61,818 nucleotides of DNA from Pseudodonghicola xiamenensis DSM 18339 (GCF_000429365.1 NZ_KE386894.1:2238-64055); one strand, 5' to 3'. Counted from the stretch's first letter, positions 1 through 9,235 are shown. The notes: generated by a model from the sequence alone, not told the origin. Translations and numbers: made by a program.

Positions 1-6
1 TCGTTT

Positions 7-99
7 AGGATAGCAGTCCAGAATTCGAGGTCCAGCCGCAACGCGGGTCCAGTCTGGCCTATCGCAACCGAAGGATAGCAGTTCAGAATTCGAGGTCCA
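7..99. repeat. Direct repeat, 28 bp, two copies
   Basis: Two copies of a 28-bp sequence lie at 7-34 and 72-99, 65 bp apart, differing at one base (C/T in the middle). Each contains an EcoRI-like GAATTC core. They lie just beyond the 3' end of the LysR gene. No open reading frame, transposase or flanking inverted repeat is visible in this short piece, so whether they belong to an insertion element or a repeated intergenic family outside the window cannot be decided. Confidence 0.75.
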
Positions 100-178
100 A
101 CTCTACCTCGACATGGGCGCGTGTCTGTTGGTCAAGAAGGTCCTTATGGCGCTGGGTCGATACAGGCGAGTGCTGGTC

Positions 179-1051
179 TTAACCCGGCGCGGGGCGCAGG
201 CAGGCGGCGGTGAAGCGGCGGATCAGCGGCTGATGGCGGCGGTCCTCGAGACAGACGACATATTCGTCGACACGCTCTTCGGCATCCAGCAATGGCACGA
301 AGGCCAGCCGCGGATCGGTGCCGAAGCCCAGATCGGTGACGACGCCGCAGCCCATGCCATTCAGCACCGCCTCGCGCATGCCTTCGCGCGACGAGACGGC
401 GATCGAACTCTGGATCGCCAGCCCATGGGCGGCCAGATTGGTCTCGAACACTTCCTGGGTGCGGGAGCCGCGTTCACGCATCACAAAGGTCTGCTCCAGG
501 ATGTCGGCCAGCGCCACGCCTTCGGGATGTGCCGCCAGGGGGTGCGTTCGCGGCAGGCACAGCCCAATGCGGGTGCTGAGGAATTTGACCCCATGCAGGC
601 GGGCATCCTGGGGCCGGCGCGCAGTGATTGCGGCATCGGCGCGGCGGTCCAGCACCCGTTCCAGAACCCGGGCGGAATTGTCGATGGCCAGTGTCAGCGT
701 CATGTTTCCCCGCTCGGTCCGGAGCTGGGAGAAGATCGAGAGCGCCGGATAGGGGCCATCGGCGGCAATGCGCAGATGGCCGCTGTCGCGCCGTGTCCTG
801 GTGCGCAGGAAGGCATTCGCCTCCTGTTCGGCCTGAAACAGCCGGGTGGTGATCTGAAACAGCTCCTCACCCTCGGGGCTGAGCGCGACGCCAGAGCTCT
901 TGCGCTCGAGCAGGTTCACGCCGCAGCGCGCCTCGAGCGCACGCACATGGGCCGAAAGCGTCGGTTGACTGACGCCCATATCGCGCGCCGCCTGGGAAAA
1001 ACCACCCGAGAGGGCGACGACGTGGAAGGCTTTCAACTGTTTCGTGGACAT
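179..1051 (-). CDS. LysR-type transcriptional regulator, phosphonate-regulator-like
   Basis: This 290-residue protein has the size and layout of a LysR regulator. The N-terminal winged helix-turn-helix covers about residues 1-60 (STKQLKAFHVVAL, then GVSQPTLSAHVRALE), and the effector-binding domain about 90-290. The effector domain (RIAADGPYPAL, then VMRERGSRTQEVFE, then DEYVVCLEDRR) recalls the subgroup linked to 2-aminoethylphosphonate catabolism; that is recognition from memory, not a search. I chose the internal ATG because the upstream in-frame extension of 52 residues has no LysR character and crosses the promoter region. It is divergent from the secreted metallophosphoesterase gene, and a Pho-box-like site lies 82 bp upstream, so a role in phosphorus supply is plausible. 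No phosphonate catabolic gene is visible beside it. Confidence 0.85.
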   Translation of the reverse strand: MSTKQLKAFHVVALSGGFSQAARDMGVSQPTLSAHVRALEARCGVNLLERKSSGVALSPEGEELFQITTRLFQAEQEANAFLRTRTRRDSGHLRIAADGPYPALSIFSQLRTERGNMTLTLAIDNSARVLERVLDRRADAAITARRPQDARLHGVKFLSTRIGLCLPRTHPLAAHPEGVALADILEQTFVMRERGSRTQEVFETNLAAHGLAIQSSIAVSSREGMREAVLNGMGCGVVTDLGFGTDPRLAFVPLLDAEERVDEYVVCLEDRRHQPLIRRFTAACLRPAPG

Positions 1052-1132
1052 GCCGTCAATGGCTCCGGTGGCCTTGGGCAAGGTCGGGCCGGGCGGCTCG
1101 GCGCATGCGGCCCCCTCTCTACATCGAAACAG

Positions 1133-1150
1133 TTGACACCTTTGTGACAG
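1133..1150 (-). promoter_or_regulatory. Candidate Pho box upstream of lysR
   Basis: Read on the minus strand this is CTGTCAC-AAAG-GTGTCAA. It matches the PhoB tandem heptamer (CTGTCAT, four bases, CTGTCAT) at 6 of 7 and 5 of 7 positions. It points toward the LysR gene, 82 bp from its start. A lone TTGTCAC half-site at 1223-1229 points toward the RTX gene and is too weak to list separately. Confidence 0.5.
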
Positions 1151-1296
1151 CGCTGGCGTATGGCGTGTTTCTATATGGGGGATAGGAAAAACACATAGCA
1201 AAATCAATGGTTTGTTTGGTGTTTGTCACATTTGGACCGTGTCGGTCTGCTAGTGGGTGCGGGAACTCTTTACGTTTCTGAATATGGGAATCCACC

Positions 1297-4200
1297 ATGT
1301 CCTCCTCTATCGACACCTCTTCTGTTGCGGCTTCGGCGACGGATGAAGCCACTCCGCCGCAGTTGCTGGAGGCGATCAATCACCTGCTGATCAAGCAAAG
1401 CCAGGCGCAGGTCACCATCACGCTGTCCGACCACTTCACCGGCGAGGGGCTGAGCTATAGCGTCACCAATTCGAACGGCGCGGTGGTCGATGCCCATATC
1501 GAGGACGGGGTTCTGACCCTCGATGTGTTGGGGCTGCTCGATTACAGCGACCTGACGGTCACCGCCACCGACAGTCTCGGCAACGAGATCAGCGACAGCT
1601 TCCGCGCCCGGGTGGCCGGCGACAACGCCTTCACCGTTGCGGTGCTGCCCGACACCCAGACCTATACCTCGACCCCCGAGCTGAACCACATCTTCGGCGA
1701 CATGACGCAATGGCTGGCCGACAATGCGGGGTCGATGAACATCCTCTTCGCCACCCATGTGGGCGACGTGACCGACAACAACCTTGACTATCAGTGGGAC
1801 ATCGCCGCGGATGCGATCAGCACCCTCGACGGGGTGATCCCCTATTCGCTGCTGCCGGGCAACCACGACATGAGCACCGGCGGCCGCGCCAGCGATCACA
1901 GCGCCACCTATCTGGACGAATATTTCTCGGTCGAACATCAGTCCGAGGTCAACTCCGGCACCTACGGCGGCACCTATGACGGCGATCCGGACAGCGCCGC
2001 CAATACCTATCACAGCTTCACCGCCCCCGACGGCACCAACTGGATGGTGCTGAGCCTGGAATTCTCACCGCGCGACGACGTGCTGGAATGGGCCTCCGAG
2101 GTGCTGGACAGCCATCTCGATTATCGGGTCATCCTGACCACGCACAATTACATGGACTATGCCGGCGTCAATGACGAGCTGGGCCAATACGGTGGTGGCA
2201 CCGGCACCGATTACGGCCTGGGCAAGGACGTCGAAGGCCATAGCAGCGGCGCCGACATCTGGGAAAAGCTGGTCAGCCAATACCCCAACATCAGCTTTGT
2301 CTTCTCCGGCCATATCATCGGTGGCGATGGTGCCGAAACGGCGCAGAGCTATACCGAATATGGCACGACGGTCCTGCAGATGCTGGCCAATTATCAGGGC
2401 GGCGTCACGCCCGAGATCTCGGGCGGCAACGGCGGCAATGGCGCGGTGCGGCTGGTCACGATCGACCCGGACAACAGCGCCGTCTATACCGAGACCTATT
2501 TCGCCAATCTCAATGCCTACATGGAAGGCTATCGCGACAGTGAGGAGCCCGGCCGCGACGGGCTGACCGGCAGCTATCTGGAACATGAAGAGGTGATCAC
2601 CGGCATCGACCTCGGCACGCCGGAGCTGCGTGCGCAGGCGGATGCCGGCAACGATGTCTTTGTCGAGGCCTCTGAGGGTGCGGAAACCGCCACGGTCACG
2701 CTGGACGCCGGCCAGTCTTTGAATGGCGATCTGATCGCGGCCTATGACTGGCTCGATGCCGACGGCAAGGTCATCGCCACCGGCGCCACCGCCGAGATCG
2801 AGCTTGAGGCCGGGCGCCACCAGATCACCCTGCAGGTGACCGATGCCGAGGGCCGGGTGAACAGCGACGACGTTCTGGTCGTAGTCAGCACCGACGACAC
2901 TCTGCTGATGGAGAACTTCAACGATGGCACCGCCGCGCATTGGAGCAGTTCGCTGGCCCCGTCGCTGGACAGCCTGACCGAGTTCGTCACGACGGATACG
3001 CTGGACCTGCCCAAGCTGGCGGATGGCGACACCGGCGTCATGAGCTTTCCGGCGCTGGAGGTCAGCGGCCAGGGCTTTCTGGTCGATCCCGGCTTTGCGA
3101 CCGAGGAGGGCGCCAAGCTCACCAGCTATACCATCGCCTTCGACGTTCTGGTGCCGTCGGGGCAGGGCAACTGGTTCCCCTTCTTCCAGGCCGACCCGAC
3201 CAATACCGACGACGGAGAGCTTTTCGTCAACACCAACCGCTATGGCGATGGTCGCAACGTGATCGGCAACTCGGGCACCTATTTCGGCGATTTCAGCTAT
3301 GACGAATGGCACCGGGTGGTGCTGACGGTCGAGGATGCCGGCGCCGTCGACGGCAAGAATGTCGCCGGCTTGAACATCTATCTGGATGGCGCGCTGATCG
3401 GTTCCTTCGATTACAACAGCACGCTGGCCAATTACGCGATCGACCCCGAGGCGGGCTTCGTGCTGTTCAACGACAATACCGACGGCGCCACCATGTCGGG
3501 CTATATCAGCAGCCTGATGCTGACCGAGGCGGTGCTGACCGCGGATGAGGTGGCCGAGCTTGGCGGCGTCAACGCCGGTGGCATCCTGACCGAGGCGATC
3601 GAGGGCGCGCAGAGTTTCCAGCTCGACTTTGGGGGCGATGCTCCCTTGTCCGACAGTTTCGGGGGCACGGGTGGGATCAGCCTCTTTGACAATGCCGAAG
3701 ACGATCTGGGAAGCTGGATCGTGCGCGGCACCTATGCCTCGGACGGGGTCAGCGCGGACGAGGCGCAGGGCGAGCTTTACGACGTCAGCGACACCCCCGG
3801 CAAAATGCTGATCTACACCGCTGCGGAGGCGATGGATTGGAGCGATTACAGCTTCGAGGCCACCGCCCATTCCACCGACGACGACGAATTCGGCGTCTAT
3901 TTCTACTATCAGGACGAGGGCAGCTATTACCGCTTCCAGACCTATGACGCCGGCAACTATCGCCGGCTGATCAAGGTCGACAACGGCGTCGAGACTGTGC
4001 TGGCGCAGGTCGACAAGGGTTATGTCTTCGATGACGACATCGACGTGAAGGTGGTGGTCGCGGGCGATCAGATCGAAGTCTTCATGAACGGCCAGAGCGT
4101 CTTCGGCCCGGTGATCGACGCGGATCCGCTGTCGGGCGGCACCGTCGGGGTGTTCTCGAACTATCAGGACGGCACCAGCTTCGACAACGTGTTGGTGCAG

Positions 4201-6048
4201 CAGGTCTCGCTCACCGCCCATGCGGAAGGGTCGTTCCGGGCCTTCGACATGGATGGCGACGGCACCGCCTCGGTCACGCTGAACGGCGCCGATTCCTATG
4301 GTCTGGACGATATCGTCAACTATAGCTGGCAGCTTGACGGCAAGGAAATCGCCACCGGCGCCCAGGTCACCCTGGACCTGCCGATCGGAACCGAAGGGCT
4401 GACCCTGGTGGTCACCGATGCCAGCGGCCGCACCGACAGCGATTTCGTCGCGGTCGATATCGTCGAGGCCAAGGATATCCTGGTGCACGATAGCTTCGAC
4501 GCCGACAGCCTGACCGATGGCACCTGGAGGATCATCGACCAGGACGGGTCTATCGGCAGCTCGGACTGGCAGCTCGCCGATGGCGCGCTGAGCCAGATGT
4601 CGGACATCTACAGCGATCAGCTGACCGGCGGCGGCAATGGCGTCTGGGAACAGCGCTGGAGCCCGCTGGGCGATGGCGTCAACGTGCTGCGCAAGGGCAC
4701 CATCGCGCTTTATGACGCGGAAGAGGCGGCCGATTGGGCCGACTATTCGGTGCAGACCACCATCGCGACGCCGGAAGGCGATGCCGCCAACGGGCTGGGC
4801 CTGGTGTTCCATTATCAGGACGAGGCGAATTACTATAAGCTCGAACTCGACAGCAAAGGCGGCCTGTGGAACCTGGTCTATGTCAAGGACGGCATTGAAG
4901 AGGTGCTGGACCGGGTGCCGGCCAAATACACCCCCGGCAGCACGGTCGAGCTGCGGCTCGACATCAAGGACGGGGTGATTTCGGCCTATCTCGATGGTGA
5001 GATGATCTTCGCCGATCCGACCGAAGATCATCAGATCGCAACCGGCACCTTCGGGCTTTACACTTGGAAGAGCGCCGGGACCTCGTTCGAAGAGGTCACC
5101 GTGGTGTCGCTGGCAGACCCTGCTCCGGCGGTGAACGCCGATCCCATCGCCATGGACGACAGCGGCCTGACGGCGACGGCGGGTGTGGCTCTGGTGATCG
5201 CGGCAGAGGATCTGCTGGCCAATGACAGCGATGCCGACGGCGATCCGCTGACCATCACCTCTGTGCAGGACGCGGTGAACGGCACCGTCACGCTGAGCGA
5301 GGACGGCAAGGTGATCTTTACCCCAACCCCCGGTTTCGAGGGCGAGGCGAGCTTTACCTACACCCTGTCCGACGGCAACGGTGGCACCGCGACGGCCAAT
5401 GTCACCCTTGATGTCGAAACCGATGCCTTCGGCGCCACCGACGCCAATGACGTGATCGCGGCGACGACGGGCGAGGATCTGCTGTTCGGTTTCGGCGGCG
5501 ACGATTTCATCTGCGGCAAGGCTGGGGATGACCAGATCGGCGGCGGCACCGGCGATGATCTGCTGCGGGGCGGCGCGGGCAAGGACCTGCTGCGGGGCGA
5601 TGCCGGTCAGGACCATCTGTTCGGCGGGCGAGGTGGCGATACCCTGCTTGGCGGCGCCGATGACGATATCCTCTTCGGTGGCCGGGGCAGGGATGTCCTG
5701 AACGGTGGTGATGGCCAGGACGTTCTGCTGGGCGGACGCGGAAATGATCTGCTGGACGGTGGCGCCGGAGATGATCAGCTTGCAGGCGGGGCCGGCAATG
5801 ATACCTTTGTCTTCGCGGTGGGATATGGCACTGACACCATCGTCGATTTTACCGATGACACCGATACCTTGCGGCTGGATGAACAGCTCTGGAACTCCGA
5901 GGGCGGGATGACGGTGGAGGACGTGCTCGGGACCTATGCCGCCGAAGTCGATGGGAATGTGGTCTTCGATTTCGGCAATGGCACCAGCTTGATCGTCGAG
6001 GGGCTTTCCAACCGGGAGCTGCTGCTGAACGATATTGAGTTCATCTGA
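1297..6048 (+). CDS. Secreted RTX protein with metallophosphoesterase head
   Basis: A 1,583-residue mosaic, probably an extracellular phosphohydrolase exported by a type I secretion system. After about 100 residues of Ig-like sequence comes a calcineurin-type metallophosphoesterase domain (about 110-400) with PDTQ near 118, GDVTD near 155, GNHD near 188 and GHIIGG near 338, which are metal-ligand motifs. PKD- and LamG-like beta modules follow (about 440-1280), with two copies of a paired jelly-roll plus PKD unit. A cadherin/Big-type module (about 1285-1370, ending SFTYTLSDGNGGTA) comes next, then a block of Ca-binding RTX nonapeptides (about 1395-1510) and a hydrophobic-acidic C-terminal secretion tail. 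There is no Sec signal, as expected for a type I substrate. No secretion ABC or membrane-fusion gene is adjacent. The start has a weak GGGAA ribosome site. Confidence 0.88.
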   Translation: MSSSIDTSSVAASATDEATPPQLLEAINHLLIKQSQAQVTITLSDHFTGEGLSYSVTNSNGAVVDAHIEDGVLTLDVLGLLDYSDLTVTATDSLGNEISDSFRARVAGDNAFTVAVLPDTQTYTSTPELNHIFGDMTQWLADNAGSMNILFATHVGDVTDNNLDYQWDIAADAISTLDGVIPYSLLPGNHDMSTGGRASDHSATYLDEYFSVEHQSEVNSGTYGGTYDGDPDSAANTYHSFTAPDGTNWMVLSLEFSPRDDVLEWASEVLDSHLDYRVILTTHNYMDYAGVNDELGQYGGGTGTDYGLGKDVEGHSSGADIWEKLVSQYPNISFVFSGHIIGGDGAETAQSYTEYGTTVLQMLANYQGGVTPEISGGNGGNGAVRLVTIDPDNSAVYTETYFANLNAYMEGYRDSEEPGRDGLTGSYLEHEEVITGIDLGTPELRAQADAGNDVFVEASEGAETATVTLDAGQSLNGDLIAAYDWLDADGKVIATGATAEIELEAGRHQITLQVTDAEGRVNSDDVLVVVSTDDTLLMENFNDGTAAHWSSSLAPSLDSLTEFVTTDTLDLPKLADGDTGVMSFPALEVSGQGFLVDPGFATEEGAKLTSYTIAFDVLVPSGQGNWFPFFQADPTNTDDGELFVNTNRYGDGRNVIGNSGTYFGDFSYDEWHRVVLTVEDAGAVDGKNVAGLNIYLDGALIGSFDYNSTLANYAIDPEAGFVLFNDNTDGATMSGYISSLMLTEAVLTADEVAELGGVNAGGILTEAIEGAQSFQLDFGGDAPLSDSFGGTGGISLFDNAEDDLGSWIVRGTYASDGVSADEAQGELYDVSDTPGKMLIYTAAEAMDWSDYSFEATAHSTDDDEFGVYFYYQDEGSYYRFQTYDAGNYRRLIKVDNGVETVLAQVDKGYVFDDDIDVKVVVAGDQIEVFMNGQSVFGPVIDADPLSGGTVGVFSNYQDGTSFDNVLVQQVSLTAHAEGSFRAFDMDGDGTASVTLNGADSYGLDDIVNYSWQLDGKEIATGAQVTLDLPIGTEGLTLVVTDASGRTDSDFVAVDIVEAKDILVHDSFDADSLTDGTWRIIDQDGSIGSSDWQLADGALSQMSDIYSDQLTGGGNGVWEQRWSPLGDGVNVLRKGTIALYDAEEAADWADYSVQTTIATPEGDAANGLGLVFHYQDEANYYKLELDSKGGLWNLVYVKDGIEEVLDRVPAKYTPGSTVELRLDIKDGVISAYLDGEMIFADPTEDHQIATGTFGLYTWKSAGTSFEEVTVVSLADPAPAVNADPIAMDDSGLTATAGVALVIAAEDLLANDSDADGDPLTITSVQDAVNGTVTLSEDGKVIFTPTPGFEGEASFTYTLSDGNGGTATANVTLDVETDAFGATDANDVIAATTGEDLLFGFGGDDFICGKAGDDQIGGGTGDDLLRGGAGKDLLRGDAGQDHLFGGRGGDTLLGGADDDILFGGRGRDVLNGGDGQDVLLGGRGNDLLDGGAGDDQLAGGAGNDTFVFAVGYGTDTIVDFTDDTDTLRLDEQLWNSEGGMTVEDVLGTYAAEVDGNVVFDFGNGTSLIVEGLSNRELLLNDIEFI

Positions 6049-6054
6049 TCTCTT

Positions 6055-6090
6055 GACCCGTCCGGCGCCGATTGTGGTGTCGGACGGGTC
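6055..6090 (+). terminator. Hairpin terminator after RTX gene
   Basis: A perfect 10-bp stem (6055-6064 with 6081-6090, GACCCGTCCG arms) around a 16-nt loop begins six bases after the RTX stop codon. The following bases are not a real T-run, so termination efficiency is uncertain. Confidence 0.6.
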
Positions 6091-6249
6091 TTGCGGGAGG
6101 GAGCTGGCGGCCGGCGGGGTTTCTCGCCGGCAATTCGCTTTGGCGCATGTGGCAACTGAGGTCACGCGTGGGGCCGGAAGTTGCCTCAAGTTCAAAGGGG
6201 GATTTCCGGGCCCGGGGGGCAGAATGGCGCCTGGGGCGGACCGGTCGCC

Positions 6250-6747
6250 TTAGTGGCTGTGGCCCGCGTGGCTGTGTTGGCTGGCATTCGCCGCCTCGAC
6301 CGCGACATGGAGCTCCAGCTCGCCAAGGCTGGTTTCCAGATGCAGGTCGAATTCCTCGCCTTCGGTCAATTCGTGGGTCAACCCGGTCAGCAGGATCGCC
6401 ATCCCGTTGGGATCGAGATGCATCTCCCGCCCCGGTTCGATCGGCAGCGGCGGCAGCGCTGAATAGCTCGGCTCGCCATCGACAAGCTGGAAACCGACCA
6501 GTCCGGCAGATTTCGCGATATCGGTGCCGGCGCCTTCGATCACGATCCGTCGGGGGCTGTCGTTCTCAAGCTCGACGAAGACCAGGGCTTTGTCGGCGCC
6601 GGTGGCGCGGGTCCAGGCGTGAAGGGCGCGAACCCCCTGCAACTCGGAAAGATGATGATCATGACGCTCTTCGGCAGAGACCAGAGCCGGGGCCAGCAGC
6701 GCGGCGACGAGCAGGAGGTGACGCATCGGTTTGGTCCTTTCGATCAT
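6250..6747 (-). CDS. Exported PCuAC-like copper/metal chaperone
   Basis: A 165-residue exported protein with a signal peptide (about 1-25, ending ALVSA). The core resembles PCu(A)C/DUF461 periplasmic copper chaperones: EPGREMHLDPNG followed by MAILLTGL and an E/D-rich LTEGEEFDLHLE strand, placing Met and His as candidate ligands. Extra His-rich ends (HDHH after the signal peptide and a C-terminal HSHAGHSH) suggest metal capture. The start codon overlaps the stop of the upstream permease by four bases (ATGA), which decided the start. As the last gene of a metal-type ABC operon it probably delivers or buffers a metal, copper or zinc. The metal cannot be fixed from sequence. Confidence 0.75.
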   Translation of the reverse strand: MIERTKPMRHLLLVAALLAPALVSAEERHDHHLSELQGVRALHAWTRATGADKALVFVELENDSPRRIVIEGAGTDIAKSAGLVGFQLVDGEPSYSALPPLPIEPGREMHLDPNGMAILLTGLTHELTEGEEFDLHLETSLGELELHVAVEAANASQHSHAGHSH

Positions 6748-8069
6748 GCGCGCAGCCCCTCGACCACGGGATGGCGCAGAACCACCGCGGCAGGCAGCAG
6801 CGAAAGCAGCAGCGTGACGCTGACAAAGGCGGCGAGGAAATGGATTTCGCTCCAGCCGAGCGGGGCGGTCACCACGATATCGGTGCGCGCGGTGACGACA
6901 TGCGACAGCACGGCGGCGGTGCCGAGCCCGGTCAGCAGCCCGAGCGCGGCGCCGGTCAGCAGCAGCACCGCCCCGAAGGACCAGACGACCGCGAAGACGA
7001 AGCGGGCGGGCGCCCCGAGCGCCCGCAACAGCGCGATCTGCCGCCGGAACAGCCGCGACAGGATGAACAGCCCCAGCAGCACGCTTGCGGCCACCAGCAC
7101 CTGGGTGACCAGCGCCATGACCGACATCGCCTGACGGATATCTCCCATCACGCTGTAGAGGTTTGCCAGCACCGTGCCCGGAAAGAAGGCCATGGTCTGG
7201 CTGTCGCGGGTGAAGTCCGACCGCAGGGCGTAATTGGCCCAGAGCTCTTCGGCATGGACGACGATGGCGGGGGTGCCGGGAAAATAGTCCGGGTCGAACG
7301 GCGGGCCGATCTGGTCGCCGCGTTCGGTGGCATGGCCGTTGGCCAGCCCGTGGACCTCCCACACGGTTTCAACCGGCACCAGGATCGCCCGATCCCAGGG
7401 GGTTCCTGTCGGGGCCATCCGGCCGACCAGAGTCAGATGTGCGCCGTCATGGGCATCGCCCTCGGCGGCGTCGCCATGGCCATGGGCCGGGGTGAAGCTG
7501 TCGCCGATCGCAAGCGGAACCAGCGCACCGGCAACTGCTTCGGTCGAGGTCCGCCAGATCCGGCCCTCGATCCGGTCATCAGCCAGATACCGCGCGAATT
7601 GCGCCGTGGTGCCGATCACCGAGGCGGTTCCGAAGCTGTCGCCAAAGGCCAGCGGCGCGGAAATCGCCACGTTCTCGTTGTTTGCTATCTCGGCATAGGT
7701 GGGGCCATCGAGCAGCGGCATGTCGGTGGGTTGCAGGAAAACTGCGGCCATCATCACGGTGATCTCGCTGCCCGGGGCGGCGACGATCAGATCGAACTTG
7801 TCGGCGGCCTTGGCAGTGCCGTGGCGCAGGCCGCGCTCCTGCGCCAGCAGGCCGATCCCCATCCCGACCGAAATGGCGATCAGCAGAACGAACATGACGG
7901 CGGGCCAGCGATAGCGCCTGATAATGGCACGCACCAGCGGCCAGGGGGCATAGCCGCGCAGGGTCAGCCCGCCGGCGATCAGCGCCGGCAGCAACAGGAT
8001 CAGTGTCCACAGGATTTCCTGCGCGACCGGCGGCAGCCCGGCCCATGTATCGGTGATGAGACCGTTCAT
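6744..8069 (-). CDS. ABC transporter permease, FtsX/MacB type
   Basis: A 441-residue inner-membrane protein. It has membrane segments near 17-37 and 53-73, a large periplasmic domain (about 80-310), and three C-terminal segments within about 320-430, which is the FtsX/MacB/LolCE-like permease layout. The periplasmic part contains a His-rich stretch (GHGDAAEGDAHDGAH near residue 195), unusual for lipoprotein-type permeases and consistent with a metal function. It overlaps the ATPase gene upstream and the PCuAC-like gene downstream by four bases each, so the three are translationally coupled. Type VII ABC systems often do mechanical work rather than classical transport, so export, import or handover of a metal is undecided. 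Confidence 0.85.
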   Translation of the reverse strand: MNGLITDTWAGLPPVAQEILWTLILLLPALIAGGLTLRGYAPWPLVRAIIRRYRWPAVMFVLLIAISVGMGIGLLAQERGLRHGTAKAADKFDLIVAAPGSEITVMMAAVFLQPTDMPLLDGPTYAEIANNENVAISAPLAFGDSFGTASVIGTTAQFARYLADDRIEGRIWRTSTEAVAGALVPLAIGDSFTPAHGHGDAAEGDAHDGAHLTLVGRMAPTGTPWDRAILVPVETVWEVHGLANGHATERGDQIGPPFDPDYFPGTPAIVVHAEELWANYALRSDFTRDSQTMAFFPGTVLANLYSVMGDIRQAMSVMALVTQVLVAASVLLGLFILSRLFRRQIALLRALGAPARFVFAVVWSFGAVLLLTGAALGLLTGLGTAAVLSHVVTARTDIVVTAPLGWSEIHFLAAFVSVTLLLSLLPAAVVLRHPVVEGLRA

Positions 8070-8764
8070 GCGGGGCCTCCGTCTTTGGTCAGGGTGCCGT
8101 CCTCGATGGTCAGCACCCGGTCCATGCGGTCGATCAGGTGCAGATCGTGGCTGACCGCGATCAGCGTCGTACCGGTGTCGCGCGTCAGCGCCACCAGATC
8201 GTCGATCAGCCGGTCGGCGGCGGCGCGGTCCAGGCTGGCCGTGGGTTCGTCTGCCAGCAGGATCGGCGCCTCGGCGGCCATGGCCCGGGCGATCGCGACC
8301 CGCTGACGTTCCCCGCCCGAGAGGCTGCCGACGCCGCGATCGCCGAGATCGAGCCCGAGGCGGGCCAGCCGTTCGGCGGCGCGGGCACGCAGCGATGGCC
8401 GTTCTGCCCGGGGCCGGAACAGGGCGGTGATCCCGGCATTGCCAAGCGCGTCGAGCTCTTCGAACAGCAGGAAATCCTGAAAGATCATGCCGATGTGCCG
8501 GGCGCGAAAGGCGGCGCGCCGCTCGGCTGAGAGTGAGAGCAGATCGGTCTGTCCCCAGCGCACCGCGCCGGTGGTGCCTCCGATCAGCCCCGACAGCGCA
8601 TAAAGCAGGGTGGATTTCCCGGCGCCCGAGGGGCCGCGGATGCCGATCAGGGCCCCGGCAGGGGCCTCGAGCGCAGGCAGCGACAGCAGCACGCGGCCGC
8701 GGGGGCTGCGCACCTCCAGCGCCGAGACCGACAGCGGCAGGCCCGTAGGTCGGCTGTCACCCAT
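8066..8764 (-). CDS. ABC transporter ATPase, LolD/MacB type
   Basis: A 232-residue nucleotide-binding subunit. Walker A is GPSGAGKST (about 44-52), the signature is LSGGERQRV, and Walker B is ILLADEPTASLD with a following switch His (SHD). The size and MacB/LolD-like sequence fit the FtsX-type permease encoded next. I took the ATG that overlaps the end of the upstream Tat-protein gene by eight bases. ATGs at 8773 and 8797 would add only poorly conserved residues. It powers the permease and forms one operon with its neighbours. Confidence 0.88.
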   Translation of the reverse strand: MGDSRPTGLPLSVSALEVRSPRGRVLLSLPALEAPAGALIGIRGPSGAGKSTLLYALSGLIGGTTGAVRWGQTDLLSLSAERRAAFRARHIGMIFQDFLLFEELDALGNAGITALFRPRAERPSLRARAAERLARLGLDLGDRGVGSLSGGERQRVAIARAMAAEAPILLADEPTASLDRAAADRLIDDLVALTRDTGTTLIAVSHDLHLIDRMDRVLTIEDGTLTKDGGPA

Positions 8765-9176
8765 AGCTGGCATCGGACAGCCGCACCATGCTGACAAATC
8801 CGGTCTCGGGGTCCTTGTAGGCGCCGAGTTCCAGCAAGCCGGAGGCGACGATCTTCACGTTATAGGGAACCACGTCGACGATCCGCTTGGTGTAGACGGC
8901 GAGGATATCGTTCGGCCATTCGGCCTCGGTCTCGCAGAACGGGCAGACCGACATCGGCCTGCGGGTCAGTACGAAGAACTTGCTCTCGGCCTTGAGTGGT
9001 GGCGCCATGTAGCCATCGACGGAAATCCGCTTGCCTTCGCTGGACTTCGCCAGATCGGACAGGGCCTTGCGGTCGTAGAGATGGCGCAGCTTGATCGGGC
9101 CTTCGTCGGCGAATGCGGGGCGCATCAGCATCGGGGCCGCAAGCGAGGTGGCCAGAAATCCGCGGCGGGTCAACAT
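8757..9176 (-). CDS. Tat-exported protein with CxxC motif, metal-handling candidate
   Basis: A 139-residue protein with a twin-arginine signal (TRRGFLATS at the N-terminus), so it is likely exported folded, perhaps with cofactor. The mature part has a GKRISVDGYMAPP strand and a CPFC motif followed by EAEWPNDILAVY. This resembles DUF3299-type small periplasmic proteins found with FtsX-type metal transporters; that assignment is from memory and tentative. A good GGAGA ribosome site precedes the chosen ATG. It is the first gene of the four-gene metal-type ABC operon and may be the substrate-binding or redox partner. Confidence 0.65.
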   Translation of the reverse strand: MLTRRGFLATSLAAPMLMRPAFADEGPIKLRHLYDRKALSDLAKSSEGKRISVDGYMAPPLKAESKFFVLTRRPMSVCPFCETEAEWPNDILAVYTKRIVDVVPYNVKIVASGLLELGAYKDPETGFVSMVRLSDASYG

Positions 9177-9235
9177 GGGGCAGTCTCCATCGGTATGCTC
9201 TGCGCCGGGCATCCGGGCCCGGCGAGGACAAAGCA

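Noticed and set aside
1221..1240. Second Pho box upstream of the RTX gene
   Set aside because: Only one heptamer (TTGTCAC) matches; neither neighbouring heptamer fits at the right spacing.
2065..6195. 1,376-codon open frame opposite the RTX gene
   Set aside because: It is a mirror of the strong GC-rich codon pattern of the RTX gene, composed of repetitive Asp, Gly and His-rich sequence without any domain, and has no ribosome site.
6072..8306. 744-codon forward frame across the metal ABC operon
   Set aside because: It lies antisense to three well-supported overlapping genes and reads as low-complexity Arg/Gly/Gln sequence.
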